Part shown: positions 1 to 8,816 of the stretch, piece after piece
How positions within the stretch are numbered: the stretch's first letter is position 1
Layout of the letters: every line of letters starts with the position of its first letter
From: Syngnathus acus
Lineage: Eukaryota; Chordata; Actinopteri; Syngnathiformes; Syngnathidae
Direction: 5' to 3'
Assembly: GCF_901709675.1 (NCBI RefSeq)
Contig: NC_051106.1
Coordinates: 8,008,001 to 8,072,000 of the forward strand
Length of the DNA: 64,000 bases
Notes under the pieces: model-generated
Told to the model about the DNA's origin: nothing
The model's database searches: none
What the model saw: only the letters and a program-made list of their open reading frames with translations
Made by a program: the position numbers and the translations under genes

Positions 1-1640
1 TAGGTACGCTTGAAAATGGCGGTGTACCTAATGGAGTGTCCGTGTGATTCCCTCGTTAAGTGCACCTGCGTGAAAAGTTTTAGCTCATGCAGCACGTGAA
101 AGGAGCTAAAACTTTTCACGCAGGTGCGCTTAACGAGGGTCACTTGGAAAACATGTTGGAACGCGGCCCCGAGGACTAGCGCTTGACACCAGTGACCTTT
201 GACCATGATACTTCCCTAATAAAGTGGCCTGTTATTAGGTACACTTGAAAATGGCGGTGTACCTAATGGAGTGTCCATGTGGTTCCCTCGTTAAGTGCAC
301 CTGCGTGAAAAGTTTTAGCTCATGCAGCACGTGAAAGGAGCTAAAACTTTTCACGCAGGTGCGCTTAACGAGGGTCACTTGGAAAACATGTTGGAACGCG
401 GCCCCGAGGACTAGAGCTTGACACCAGTGACCTTTGACCATGATACTTCCCTAATAAAGTGGCCTGTTATTAGGTACGCTTGAAAATGGCGGTGTACCTA
501 ATGGAGTGTCCGTGTGATTCCCTCGTTAAGTGCACCTGCGTGAAAAGTTTTAGCTCATGCAGCACGTGAAAGGAGCTAAAACTTTTCACGCAGGTGCGCT
601 TAACGAGGGTCACTTGGAAAACATGTTGGAACGCGGCCCCGAGGACTAGCGCTTGACACCAGTGACCTTTGACCATGATACTTCCCTAATAAAGTGGCCT
701 GTTATTAGGTACACTTGAAAATGGCGGTGTACCTAATGGAGTGTCCATGTGGTTCCCTCGTTAAGTGCACCTGCGTGAAAAGTTTTAGCTCATGCAGCAC
801 GTGAAAGGAGCTAAAACTTTTCACGCAGGTGCGCTTAACGAGGGTCACTTGGAAAACATGTTGGAACGCGGCCCCGAGGACTAGAGCTTGACACCAGTGA
901 CCTTTGACCATGATACTTCCCTAATAAAGTGGCCTGTTATTAGGTACGCTTGAAAATGGCGGTGTACCTAATGGAGTGTCCGTGTGATTCCCTCGTTAAG
1001 TGCACCTGCGTGAAAAGTTTTAGCTCATGCAGCACGTGAAAGGAGCTAAAACTTTTCACGCAGGTGCGCTTAACGAGGGTCACTTGGAAAACATGTTGGA
1101 ACGCGGCCCCGAGGACTAGCGCTTGACACCAGTGACCTTTGACCATGATACTTCCCTAATAAAGTGGCCTGTTATTAGGTACACTTGAAAATGGCGGTGT
1201 ACCTAATGGAGTGTCCATGTGGTTCCCTCGTTAAGTGCACCTGCGTGAAAAGTTTTAGCTCATGCAGCACGTGAAAGGAGCTAAAACTTTTCACGCAGGT
1301 GCGCTTAACGAGGGTCACTTGGAAAACATGTTGGAACGCGGCCCCGAGGACTAGAGCTTGACACCAGTGACCTTTGACCATGATACTTCCCTAATAAAGT
1401 GGCCTGTTATTAGGTACACTTGAAAATGGCGGTGTACCTAATGGAGTGTCCGTGTGGTTCCCTCGTTAAGTGCACCTGCGTGAAAAGTTTTAGCTCCGGC
1501 AGAACGTGAAAGGAGCTAAAACTTTTCACGCAGGTGCGCTTAACGAGGGTCACTTGGAAAACATATTGGAACGCGGCCCCTCGAGGACTGGAGGTCGACA
1601 CCCCTGGTTTAAGTGAAAAGTGACACACCCGCCCTCACCC
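1..1640. repeat. 235-bp tandem satellite with internal hairpins
   Basis: Seven consecutive units begin at 1, 236, 471, 706, 941, 1176 and 1411, with an exact 235-bp period. The last unit is diverged and decays around 1580-1640. Two subtypes alternate: units starting taggtacgct (1, 471, 941) and units starting taggtacact (236, 706, 1176, 1411), so the true higher-order period is 470 bp. In unit 1 the bases 50-86 pair with 103-139 (37-nt arms, one T/C difference, 16-nt loop). The same hairpin recurs in every unit. Each unit also has a small palindrome made from taggtac and gtaccta. The short open frames across the array are by-products of the repeat and look non-coding. Confidence 0.95.
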
Positions 1641-2716
1641 CCACTTTCTGATTGGCTGGTTGATCTGTGACATCACTCGGACACTTCATTAGGTACACCG
1701 CCATTTTTAGGTGTACCTAATAACAGGCCAGTTCATTAGGGAAAAATCATGGCCAAAGCTTAACTGAAAGTGTAAAGCGCCACACCCGCCCTCACCCCCA
1801 CTTTCTGATTGGCCGTTTGGTCTGTGACGTCACACGGACACTCCATTAGGTACACCACAATTTTCAGGTGCCTAATGTACCTAATAACCTTCTGCATTTT
1901 TTGTACGTGTCAAGAATGTGTATTTGACTACTTGCTCTCTATTTCCGGGGGACACCAACACATATTACACAATGTAAAACACATACATACTGTCATATAA
2001 AGCAGTTAACCAAATGTCATATTTTTGTTTTCATGCCCCAAAAAAATAAAAACAAGGAATAAAACACCAGACAAGTTTTAACAGGTTTTAATGTTTATTA
2101 AAATAATAATAAAAGTACATTTCAAACCAGCAATCTAATGTGAAATCGCAGTAGATATATTGGATAACAATATTTAGGCGTATATATTACGTTATTTTAA
2201 GTGTTGTAAAATAAAGATTACCCAAAGAGAAGCATAATCTCCCCGTTGTTGCATAACGGCGCATCCCATCATGCACTAAAGTTAGCCGTTAGCTTGGAGA
2301 AAACGTGCATAAAAGAAGTGGTATTTCAGTGAGTGGTACTTTCTTTCCTTGGCGAATCGTAAATCGACATTCACGTAAGGAGACGCAACACGTTCACTGT
2401 CACGCGTCATTTTCTTCTTCGTTTTGTTCGGTCTTTTGAACGAATTTTGAATTTTTCATCTAATACAATTTATCTGTAGTTAATAAATGTGCTTTTGTGT
2501 CCATGTTTTCCTTTGCTCTTCAATTGTTTTCAATTTACTCATCATTTTTAAAACTTTACTACATAAGCCGACATAAAGAGCGAACATGATCTTATCGTTC
2601 GTGTCTGGTGGAATGTTAGCAACCATCGAATGAAGCACCCACTCCTACTCTTGAGTGCTTGGAATGTTTTGATCCAGGTGCATTGTGGTATTAGGGCGAC
2701 TCTGATTGTGTGATAA
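1641..2716. other. Repeat-derived spacer between satellite and first V gene
   Basis: No gene is seen. Two copies of a motif around ccctcacccccactttctg occur at about 1630-1660 and 1790-1815. A palindrome built from taggtacacc and ggtgtaccta lies at 1690-1722. The stretch 1790-2700 is closely repeated at about 5160-6190 in front of the third V gene, so it belongs to a duplicated cassette. Two 9-13 bp AT-rich runs lie near 2035 and 2100. Confidence 0.7.
2405..2446 (+). repeat. Left inverted-repeat arm of V1 cassette, internally deleted
   Basis: This matches the outer ends of the arm found complete at 4053-4191 and 5795-5935 (cgtcattttcttcttcg at one end, ttcttttgaacgaattttga at the other). About 100 bases of the middle are missing. 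The matching inverted arm on the other side of the V gene is at 3271-3376. Confidence 0.65.
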
Positions 2717-2755
2717 GGTTTATGACTTCACGATTCAACACGACACTGCACCGTG
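2717..2755 (-). other. 23-RSS of TRBV-like gene 1
   Basis: Read on the minus strand, heptamer CACGGTG (2749-2755) is followed by a 23-bp spacer (2726-2748) and nonamer TCATAAACC (2717-2725). It abuts the end of the V exon. The heptamer keeps the essential CAC and the nonamer keeps the AAACC end of the consensus. A 23-bp spacer is the type carried by T-cell receptor V genes. Confidence 0.88.
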
Positions 2756-3187
2756 GGATCTGGCTGCACAGTAATAAACAACACTGCTGTTCCAGTGCAG
2801 TGCGGGGATGACCATCTTGCACGTTGCGCCAGATTTGGCGCTCCCAGTCAGCTGGACGTCATCCTGCCCGGGCTCCATCGTGACAATTTCGTAGTACATG
2901 TACCCGATGAGCTGCATGCCCCTGCCGCGCTGCCGGTACCACAGCATCTTGTCGTAGTCCGGTATGCGGTGCGTACACTCAATCGTGACCGAGTGGCCCA
3001 CCGCCTCCACAACGTCGGCGGGTTTCTGCGTGACATCCTGTCCTGAAGAAAAAACTCCAGTTAGTCTTGCACAAATCTAACGCCAACGTTCCAGTCAACA
3101 ATTAGCTTAGCATAGTGTAGCCGTGCCAATAACGTTACCTGAGAGCAGAGTAACGCTAGCCGCCAAGCTCAACACCAAGAGAAACAT
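2756..3187 (-). CDS. T-cell receptor V gene segment, TRBV-like (copy 1)
   Basis: This is a germline V segment that recombines to encode the variable domain of a T-cell receptor chain, probably beta. The leader exon is 3139-3187 and encodes the hydrophobic peptide MFLLVLSLAASVTLLS. The V exon is 2756-3042, joined by GT..AG in phase 1. The Ig V fold shows the first Cys (VTIECTH), the core Trp (MLWYRQ), and the second Cys in VYYCAARS just before the RSS. The layout of Cys..LWYRQ..YYCAA resembles teleost TRBV more than TRAV. It is intact and 95% or so identical to copies 2 and 3. An antisense open frame across it is a shadow. Assignment to beta is by sequence resemblance only, because no C gene is in view. 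Confidence 0.85.
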
Positions 3188-3270
3188 CGTCTGGTGGGTC
3201 ACATGAGGTGACTGTGCTGCCTGTTCTTCACTCCTGCCTGTTTGAAGTAGTGTTGGCTCGTGAGTGAACG

Positions 3271-3376
3271 ATTCGTTCAGAAGAACGAATCTTTTCAGTG
3301 AACGAGAGTGAACGAATCACTTCCGACAGTGATTCGTTCTTTTTTCAGTTCATATGACTTCAACCAGTAGGTGTCG
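3271..3376 (-). repeat. Right inverted-repeat arm of V1 cassette
   Basis: Reverse-complement match to the left arms at 4053-4191 and 5795-5935, containing gattcgttc-rich sequence followed by cagttcatatgacttcaacc. It lies just upstream (in V-gene sense) of the V1 leader. It diverges after 3376. Confidence 0.7.
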
Positions 3377-3448
3377 CTTGCACTGTTTTGTACGAGTGAT
3401 GTGCATTCCAGTTCTTTAGTGAACTGAATCTTTAGAATCGGTTGTGTG

Positions 3449-3972
3449 TGTTTAACGAGGGTCACTTGGAAAACATATTGGAACGCGGCCCCGAGGACTA
3501 GAGCTTGACACCTGTGACCTTTGACCATGATATTTCACTAATAAAGTGGCCTGTTATTCTCCCTGCTGCCCTCTGGGAAGAGGTTTCGCAGCATCCGCTG
3601 CAGGTCCACCAGGTTCTGCAATAGTTTTTTCCCTGCTGTCGTCAGACTGTTGAACATTCAAACGTAGCATTCCTCTGCACACTTGTAAATACTGCTTTTG
3701 TCTCCTGCACTGTTCACATACTTTATCACTGCTGCACTTTGTACTTTATAATTATCTTATTTCATATTTTTATATAGAAGGTCACTTTTCTTTTTAACCA
3801 GCCGAAATACCTCTACATTGCTGAAAGCCGTATGCAACGAAATTTCGTTTTGTACACACCTAGTGTTGACAAAATGACAATAAAGTTCTGTCTAAGTCTA
3901 AGTCTAAGTCTATTAGGTACACTTGAAAATGGCGGTGTACCTAATGGAGTGTCCGTGTGATTCCCTCGTGGT
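3449..3972. repeat. Satellite fragment split by LINE insertion
   Basis: Bases 3449-3558 match the second half of the 235-bp satellite unit (taacgagggtcacttgg through ctgttatt). The match resumes at 3911 (tattaggtacacttg) and runs to about 3970. The gap is filled by a LINE 3' end at 3559-3910. The sequence tatt is present on both sides and looks like a short target-site duplication. Confidence 0.75.
3559..3910 (+). mobile_element. LINE 3' end (L2/CR1-like), 5'-truncated
   Basis: The start reads like the end of a LINE ORF2 (ctgccctctgggaagagg also occurs in the LINE at 63.9 kb). A typical 3' UTR follows and the tail is a short repeat of gtctaa (3893-3910). Strong 5' truncation, a simple-repeat tail and a flanking 4-bp duplication fit target-primed retrotransposition. 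The family name is an inference from the shared ORF2 tail. Confidence 0.75.
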
Positions 3973-4052
3973 GTTTCAGTGAGTGGTTTTCTTTCCTTGG
4001 TTAATCGTAAATCGACATTCACGCCAGGAGACGCAACACGTTCACTGTCACA

Positions 4053-4191
4053 CGTCATTTTCTTCTTCGTTTTGTTTTACGGGTGGCACCAGCTTCAACG
4101 CGCATTACTGACACCTACTGGTTGAAGTCATATGAACTGAAATAAGAATTCGTTCACTCGTTCACTGAAAAGATTCGTTCTTTTGAACGAA
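4053..4191 (+). repeat. Left inverted-repeat arm of V2 cassette
   Basis: A 139-bp arm beginning cgtcattttcttcttcg and ending ttgaacgaat. It includes ggtggcaccagcttcaacg and gaagtcatatgaactga. It is nearly identical to 5795-5935. The opposing arm on the far side of V2 (5019-5068) is truncated by satellite sequence. Confidence 0.75.
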
Positions 4192-4464
4192 TTTTGAATC
4201 TTTCATCTAATACAATTTATCTGTATTTAATAAATGTGCTCTTGTGTCCATGTTTTCATTTCTCCTCAATTGTTTTCAATTTACTCATCATTTTTAAAAA
4301 CTTTACTACATAAGCCGTCTATAAACAGCGAACATGATCTTATCGTTCGTGTCTGGTGGAATGTTAGCAACCATCGAATGAAGCACCCACTCCTACTCTT
4401 GAGTGCTTGGAATGTTTTGATCCAGGTGCATTGTGGTATTAGGGGGACTCTGATTGTGTGATAA

Positions 4465-4503
4465 GGTTTATGACTTCACGATTCAACACGACACTGCACC
4501 GTG
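4465..4503 (-). other. 23-RSS of TRBV-like gene 2
   Basis: On the minus strand: heptamer CACGGTG (4497-4503), 23-bp spacer, nonamer TCATAAACC (4465-4473). It is identical in form to the RSS of copies 1 and 3. Confidence 0.88.
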
Positions 4504-4935
4504 GGATCTGGCTGCACAGTAATAAACAGCACTGCTGTTCCAGTGCAGTGCGGGGATGACCATCTTGCACGTTTCGCCAAATTGGGCGCTCCCAGTCAGC
4601 TGGACGTCATCCTGCCCGGGCTCCATCGTGACACTTTCGGAGTACATGTGCCCGATGAGCTGCATGCCCCTGCCGCGCTGCCGGTACCACAGCATCACGT
4701 AGTAGTCCGGTATGCGGTGCGTACACTCAATCGTGACCGAGTGGCCCACCGCCTCCACAATGTCGGCGGGTTTCTGCGTGACATCCTGTCCTGAAGAAAA
4801 AACTCCAGTTAGTCTTGCACAAATCTAACACCAACGTTCCAGTCAACAATTAGCTTAGCATAGTGTAGCCGTGCCGATAACGTTACCTGAGAGCAGAGTA
4901 ACGCTAGCCGCCAAGCTCAGCACCAAGAGAAACAT
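4504..4935 (-). CDS. T-cell receptor V gene segment, TRBV-like (copy 2)
   Basis: Germline V segment of the same subfamily as copies 1 and 3. The leader exon is 4887-4935 and the V exon is 4504-4790, joined in phase 1 with consensus splice sites. Framework residues are essentially those of copy 1 (VTIECTHRIP, MLWYRQRGRGMQLIG, VYYCAARS). CDR1 reads DYYV instead of DYDK, and CDR2 reads HMYSES instead of YMYYEI. The frame is open throughout, and the Cys-Trp-Cys core is present, so it is predicted functional. The heptamer of V2 lies 1748 bp from that of V1, showing a tandem duplication. Confidence 0.85.
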
Positions 4936-5018
4936 CGTCTGGTGGGTCACATGAGGTGACTGTGCTGCCTGTTCTTCACTCCTGCCTGTTTTAAGTAGTG
5001 TTGGCTCGTGAGTGAACG

Positions 5019-5068
5019 ATTCGTTCAAATGAATGAATCTTTTCAGTGAACGAGAGTGAACGAATCAC
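5019..5068 (-). repeat. Right inverted-repeat arm of V2 cassette, truncated
   Basis: Starts attcgttcaaatgaatgaat and matches the first third of the right arms at 3271 and 6755. It then breaks into a satellite fragment (about 5079-5130, ending near ggtcgacacccctggt). Confidence 0.65.
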
Positions 5069-5794
5069 ACACAGGTGTGTTTAACGAGGATAACTTGGAA
5101 AACATATTGGAACGCGGCCCCTCGAGGACTGAAGGTCGACACCCCTGGTCTAAGTGAAAAGCGCCACACCCGCCCTCAGCCCCACTTTCTGATTGGCTGT
5201 TTGGTCTGTGACGTCACACGGACACTCCATTAGGTACACCACCATTTTCAGGTGCCTAATGTACCTAATAACATTCTGCATTTTTTTTGTACGTGTCAGG
5301 AATGTGTATTTGACTACTTGCTCTTTATTTGGGGGGACACCAACACACATTACACAACGTAAAACACATATACATACTGTCATATAAAGCAGTTAACCAA
5401 ATGTCATATTTTTGTTTTCATGCCCAAAAAAATAAAAACAAGGAATAAAACACCAGATAAGTTTTAACAGGTTTTAATGTTTATTAAAATAATAATAATA
5501 ATAATAATAAAAGTACATTTCAAACCAGCAATCTAATGTGAAATTGCAGTATATATTGGATAACAATATTTAGGCGTATATATGCATACACGTTATTTTA
5601 AGTGTTATAAAATAAAGATTACCCAAAGAGAAGCATAATCTCCCCGTTGTTGCATAACGGCGCATCCCTTCATGCACCAAAGTTAGCCGTTAGCTTGGAG
5701 AAAATGTGCATAAAAGAAGTGGTGTTTCAGTGAGTGGTTTTCTTTCCTTGGCGAATCGTAAATCGACATTCACGCCAGGAGAAGCAACACGTAC
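5069..5794. other. Repeat-derived spacer between V2 and V3
   Basis: No gene is seen. A satellite fragment lies at 5079-5130. The rest repeats 1790-2400: the same cactttctgattgg motif, taggtacaccaccatttt element, AT-rich tract and taagccg/gcataat sequences, with a longer aat microsatellite at 5488-5510. This shows that the copy 1 and copy 3 units share a larger block than copy 2. Confidence 0.65.
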
Positions 5795-5935
5795 ACGTCA
5801 TTTTCTTCTTCGTTTTGTTTTACGGGTGGCACCAGCTTCAACGCGCATTACTGACACTTACTGGTTGAAGTCATATGAACTGAAAAAAGAATTCGTTCAC
5901 TCGTTCACTGAAAAGATTCGTTCTTTTGAACGAAT
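5795..5935 (+). repeat. Left inverted-repeat arm of V3 cassette
   Basis: A complete arm of about 140 bp. Its reverse complement matches 6755-6923 across the gttc-rich end, the cagttcatatgacttcaacc block and the ggtggcacc..cgaagaag end. It encloses the third V gene. Confidence 0.8.
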
Positions 5936-6200
5936 TTTGAATTTTTCATCTAATACAATTTATCTGTATTTAATAAATATGGTCTTGTGTCCATGTATTC
6001 ATTTCTCTTCAATTGTTTTCAATTTACTCATGATTTTTAAAACTTTACTATATAAGCCGTCTATAAACAGCGAACATGATCTTATCGTTCGTGTCTGGTG
6101 GAATGTTAGCAACCATCGAATGAAGCACCCACTCTTGAGTGCTTGGAATGTTTTGATCCAGGTGCATTGTGGTATTAGGGGGACTCTGATTGTGTGATAA

Positions 6201-6239
6201 GGTTTATGACTTCACGATTCAACACGACACTGCACCGTG
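6201..6239 (-). other. 23-RSS of TRBV-like gene 3
   Basis: On the minus strand: heptamer CACGGTG (6233-6239), 23-bp spacer, nonamer TCATAAACC (6201-6209). Confidence 0.88.
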
Positions 6240-6671
6240 GTATCTGGCTGCACAGTAATAAACAGCACTGCTGTTCCAGTGCAGTGCGGGGATGACCATC
6301 TTGCACGTTTCGCCAGATTCGGCGCTCCCAGTCAGCTGGACGTCATCCTCCCCGGGCTCCATCGTGACAGTTTTGAAGTACATGTACCCGATGAGCTGCA
6401 TGCCCCTGCCGCGCTGCCGGTACCACAGCATCATATCGTAGGACGGTATGCGGTGCGTACACTCAATCGTGACCGAGTGGCCCACCGCCTCCACAATGTC
6501 GGCGGGTTTCTGCGTGACATCCTGTCCTGAAGAAAAAACTCCAGTTAGTCTTGCACAAATCTAACGGCAACGTTCCAGTCAACAATTAGCTTAGCATAGT
6601 GTAGCCGTGCCGATAACGTTACCTGAGAGCAGAGTAACGCTAGCCGCCAAGCTCAGCACCAAGAGAAACAT
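6240..6671 (-). CDS. T-cell receptor V gene segment, TRBV-like (copy 3)
   Basis: Third member of the recent triplication. The leader exon is 6623-6671 and the V exon is 6240-6526, phase 1 join. The framework is as in copies 1 and 2. CDR1 reads SYDM and CDR2 reads YMYFKT; the segment ends VYYCAARY before the RSS. The frame is intact, with both cysteines and the core Trp. Its heptamer is 1736 bp from that of copy 2. It sits inside the best-preserved inverted-repeat pair (5795-5935 and 6755-6923). Confidence 0.85.
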
Positions 6672-6754
6672 CGTCTGGTGGGTCACATGAGGTGACTGTG
6701 CTGCCTGTTCTTCACTCCTGCCAGTTTGAAGTAGTGTTGGCTCGTGAGTGAACG

Positions 6755-6923
6755 ATTCGTTCAAAAGAACGGATCTTTTCAGTGAACGAGAGTGAACGTA
6801 TCACTTCCTACAGTGATTCGTTCTTTTTTCAGTTCATATGACTTCAACCAGTAGGTGTCGGTAATGCCCATTGAAGCTGGTGCCACCTCGCCGTAAACCA
6901 AAACGAAGAAGAAAATTACGTCA
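6755..6923 (-). repeat. Right inverted-repeat arm of V3 cassette
   Basis: About 169 bp, inverted relative to 5795-5935. It carries an extra stretch of about 25 bp near 6790-6815 (tcacttcctacagtg) that is absent from the left arm. Related gaacga-rich sequence continues to about 7090. Confidence 0.8.
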
Positions 6924-7179
6924 CTTCCCGTTCACGAACGAGTCGTGAATTGCATTTCCCGTTCGACAAATGAATGGATCTGTGAGTGAACGACTGTGTG
7001 AGTGAGTGATTCGCATTTCCAGTTCATCGCGAGAACGGATCAGTGAGGGAACGAATCCAGACTTTGCCGTTCGCGAACGAGTCAACGAGTGAACTGCCTT
7101 CCTTCCCCCCGTGCATCAACGGATCAGTCAGTGAAGGTGTTGCGTCTCCCTCCTGGCGTGAACTATGTAAGCCAGAATG

Positions 7180-8760
7180 TTAGGGCTAGAGTTAGGATTA
7201 GGGTCAGAGCTAGGGTTAGGGTTAGAATTAGAGCTAGGGTTAGGGTTAGGGTTAGGGTTAGGCTAGGGTTAGGGTTAGGGTTAGGGTTAGGGTTAGGGTT
7301 AGAGCTAGAGCTAGAGCTAGCGTTAGGGTTAGGGTTAGAGCTAGCGCTAGGGTTAGAGCTAGAGCTAGGGTTAGGGTTAGGGTTAGAGCTAGGGTTAGGG
7401 TTAGAGCTAGAGCTAGAGCTAGAGCTAGAGCTAGAGCTAGAGCTAGAGCTAGGGTTAGGGCTAGAGCTAGAGCTAGAGCTAGAGCTAGAGCTAGAGCTAG
7501 AGCTAGGGTTAGGGTTAGAGCTAGGGTTAGGGTTAGGGTTAGAGCTAGAGCTAGGGTTAGGGTTAGAGCTCGGGTTAGAGCTAGAGCTAGGGTTAGAGCT
7601 AGGGTTAGGGTTAGGGTTAGGGTTAGGGTTAGGGTTAGGGTTAGGGTTAGAGCTAGAGCTAGCGTTAGGGTTAGAGCTAGCGCTAGGGTTAGAGCTCGGG
7701 TTAGAGCTAGAGCTAGGGTTAGAGCTAGGGTTAGGGTTAGGGTTAGAGCTAGAGCTAGCGTTAGGGTTAGAGCTAGCGCTAGGGTTAGAGCTAGAGCTAG
7801 GGTTAGGGTTAGGGTTAGGGTTAGGGTTAGAGCTAGAGCTAGGGTTAGGGTTAGGGTTAGAGCTAGAGCTAGAGCTAGAGCTAGAGCTAGAGCTAGGGTT
7901 AGGGTTAGGGTTAGAGCTAAGGTTAGAGCTAGAGCTAGGGTTAGGGTTAGAGCTCGGGTTAGAGGTAGAGCTAGGGTTAGAGCTAGGGTTAGAGCTAGGG
8001 TTAGGGTTAGAGCTAGGGTTAGAATTAGAGCTAGGGTTAGAATTAGAGCTAGGGTTAGGGTTAGGCTAGGGTTAGAGCTAGCGTTAGGGTTAGAGCTAGC
8101 GCTAGGGTTAGAGCTAGAGCTAGGGTTAGGGTTAGGGTTAGAGCTAGGGTTAGGGTTAGGGTTAGAGCTAGGGTTAGGGCTAGAGGTAGAGCTAGGGTTA
8201 GGGTTAGAGCTAGGGTTAGGGTTAGAGCTAGAGCTAGGGTTAGGGTTAGGGTTAGAGCTCGGGTTAGAGCTAGAGCTAGGGTTAGAGCTAGGGTTAGGGT
8301 TAGGGTTAGAGCTAGAGCTAGCGTTAGGGTTAGAGCTAGCGCTAGGGTTAGAGCTAGAGCTAGGGTTAGGGTTAGGGTTAGAGCTAGAGCTAGGGTTAGG
8401 GTTAGGGTTAGGGTTAGGGTTAGGGTTAGAGCTAGAGCTAGAGCTAGGGTTAGGGTTAGAGCTAAGGTTAGAGCTAGAGCTAGGGTTAGGGTTAGAGCTC
8501 AGGTTAGAGCTAGGGTTAGAGCTAGGGTTAGAGCTAGGGTTAGAGCTAGGGTTAGAATTAGAGCTAGGGTTAGAATTAGAGCTAGGGTTAGGGTTAGGCT
8601 AGGGTTAGAGCTAGCGTTAGGGTTAGAGCTAGAGCTAGAGCTAGAGCTAGGGTTAGAGCTAGGGTTAGGGTTAGAGCTAGGGTTAGGGTTAGGGTTAGGG
8701 CTAGGGTTAGAGCTAGGGTTTGGGTTAGAGCTAGAGCCTACCCTAACCCTAGCTCTAAGT
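7180..8760 (+). repeat. Interstitial telomere-like hexamer array (GGGTTA/GAGCTA)
   Basis: About 1.58 kb made almost wholly of hexamers. The two main forms are GGGTTA, the vertebrate telomere repeat, and GAGCTA, which differs at two positions. Minor forms are GCGTTA, GCGCTA, GCTCGG-containing units and GAATTA. The two letters are mixed in runs. Longer phrases such as gcgttagggttagagctagcgct recur (near 7320, 7665, 7750, 8085, 8320 and 8610), showing secondary amplification of blocks. All units keep one orientation until about 8737, where ccctaaccctagctcta appears inverted. The long open frame of alternating Leu-Gly and Leu-Glu is a by-product of a six-base period without stops and is not a gene. 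Confidence 0.93.
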
Positions 8761-8816
8761 GTATGGTTATATGGGCCAGCACACGAGAAACTGTGTTGCA
8801 TAAAATATTTTAGGTG

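Noticed and set aside
235-1628. Series of 68-72 codon minus-strand open frames spaced at 235 bp
   Set aside because: They are copies of the same satellite unit. The frame crosses a hairpin and has no homology, so it is a repeat artefact.
1-1640. CRISPR-like repeat-spacer array
   Set aside because: The units are fully repeated with no unique spacers, the period is 235 bp, and the genome is a vertebrate.
2753-3046. Plus-strand 97-codon frames antisense to each V gene (also 4501-4794 and 6237-6530)
   Set aside because: They mirror the conserved V exons and have no independent start context or splice structure.
5706-6197. 163-codon plus-strand frame before V3
   Set aside because: It lies in the duplicated spacer and inverted-repeat arm; the copies at V1 and V2 do not keep the frame.
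7089-8069. 326-codon open frame of alternating Leu-Gly and Leu-Glu
   Set aside because: It is a frame effect of a stop-free hexamer repeat. Equivalent frames exist on the opposite strand (8499-8801), and there is no coding signature.
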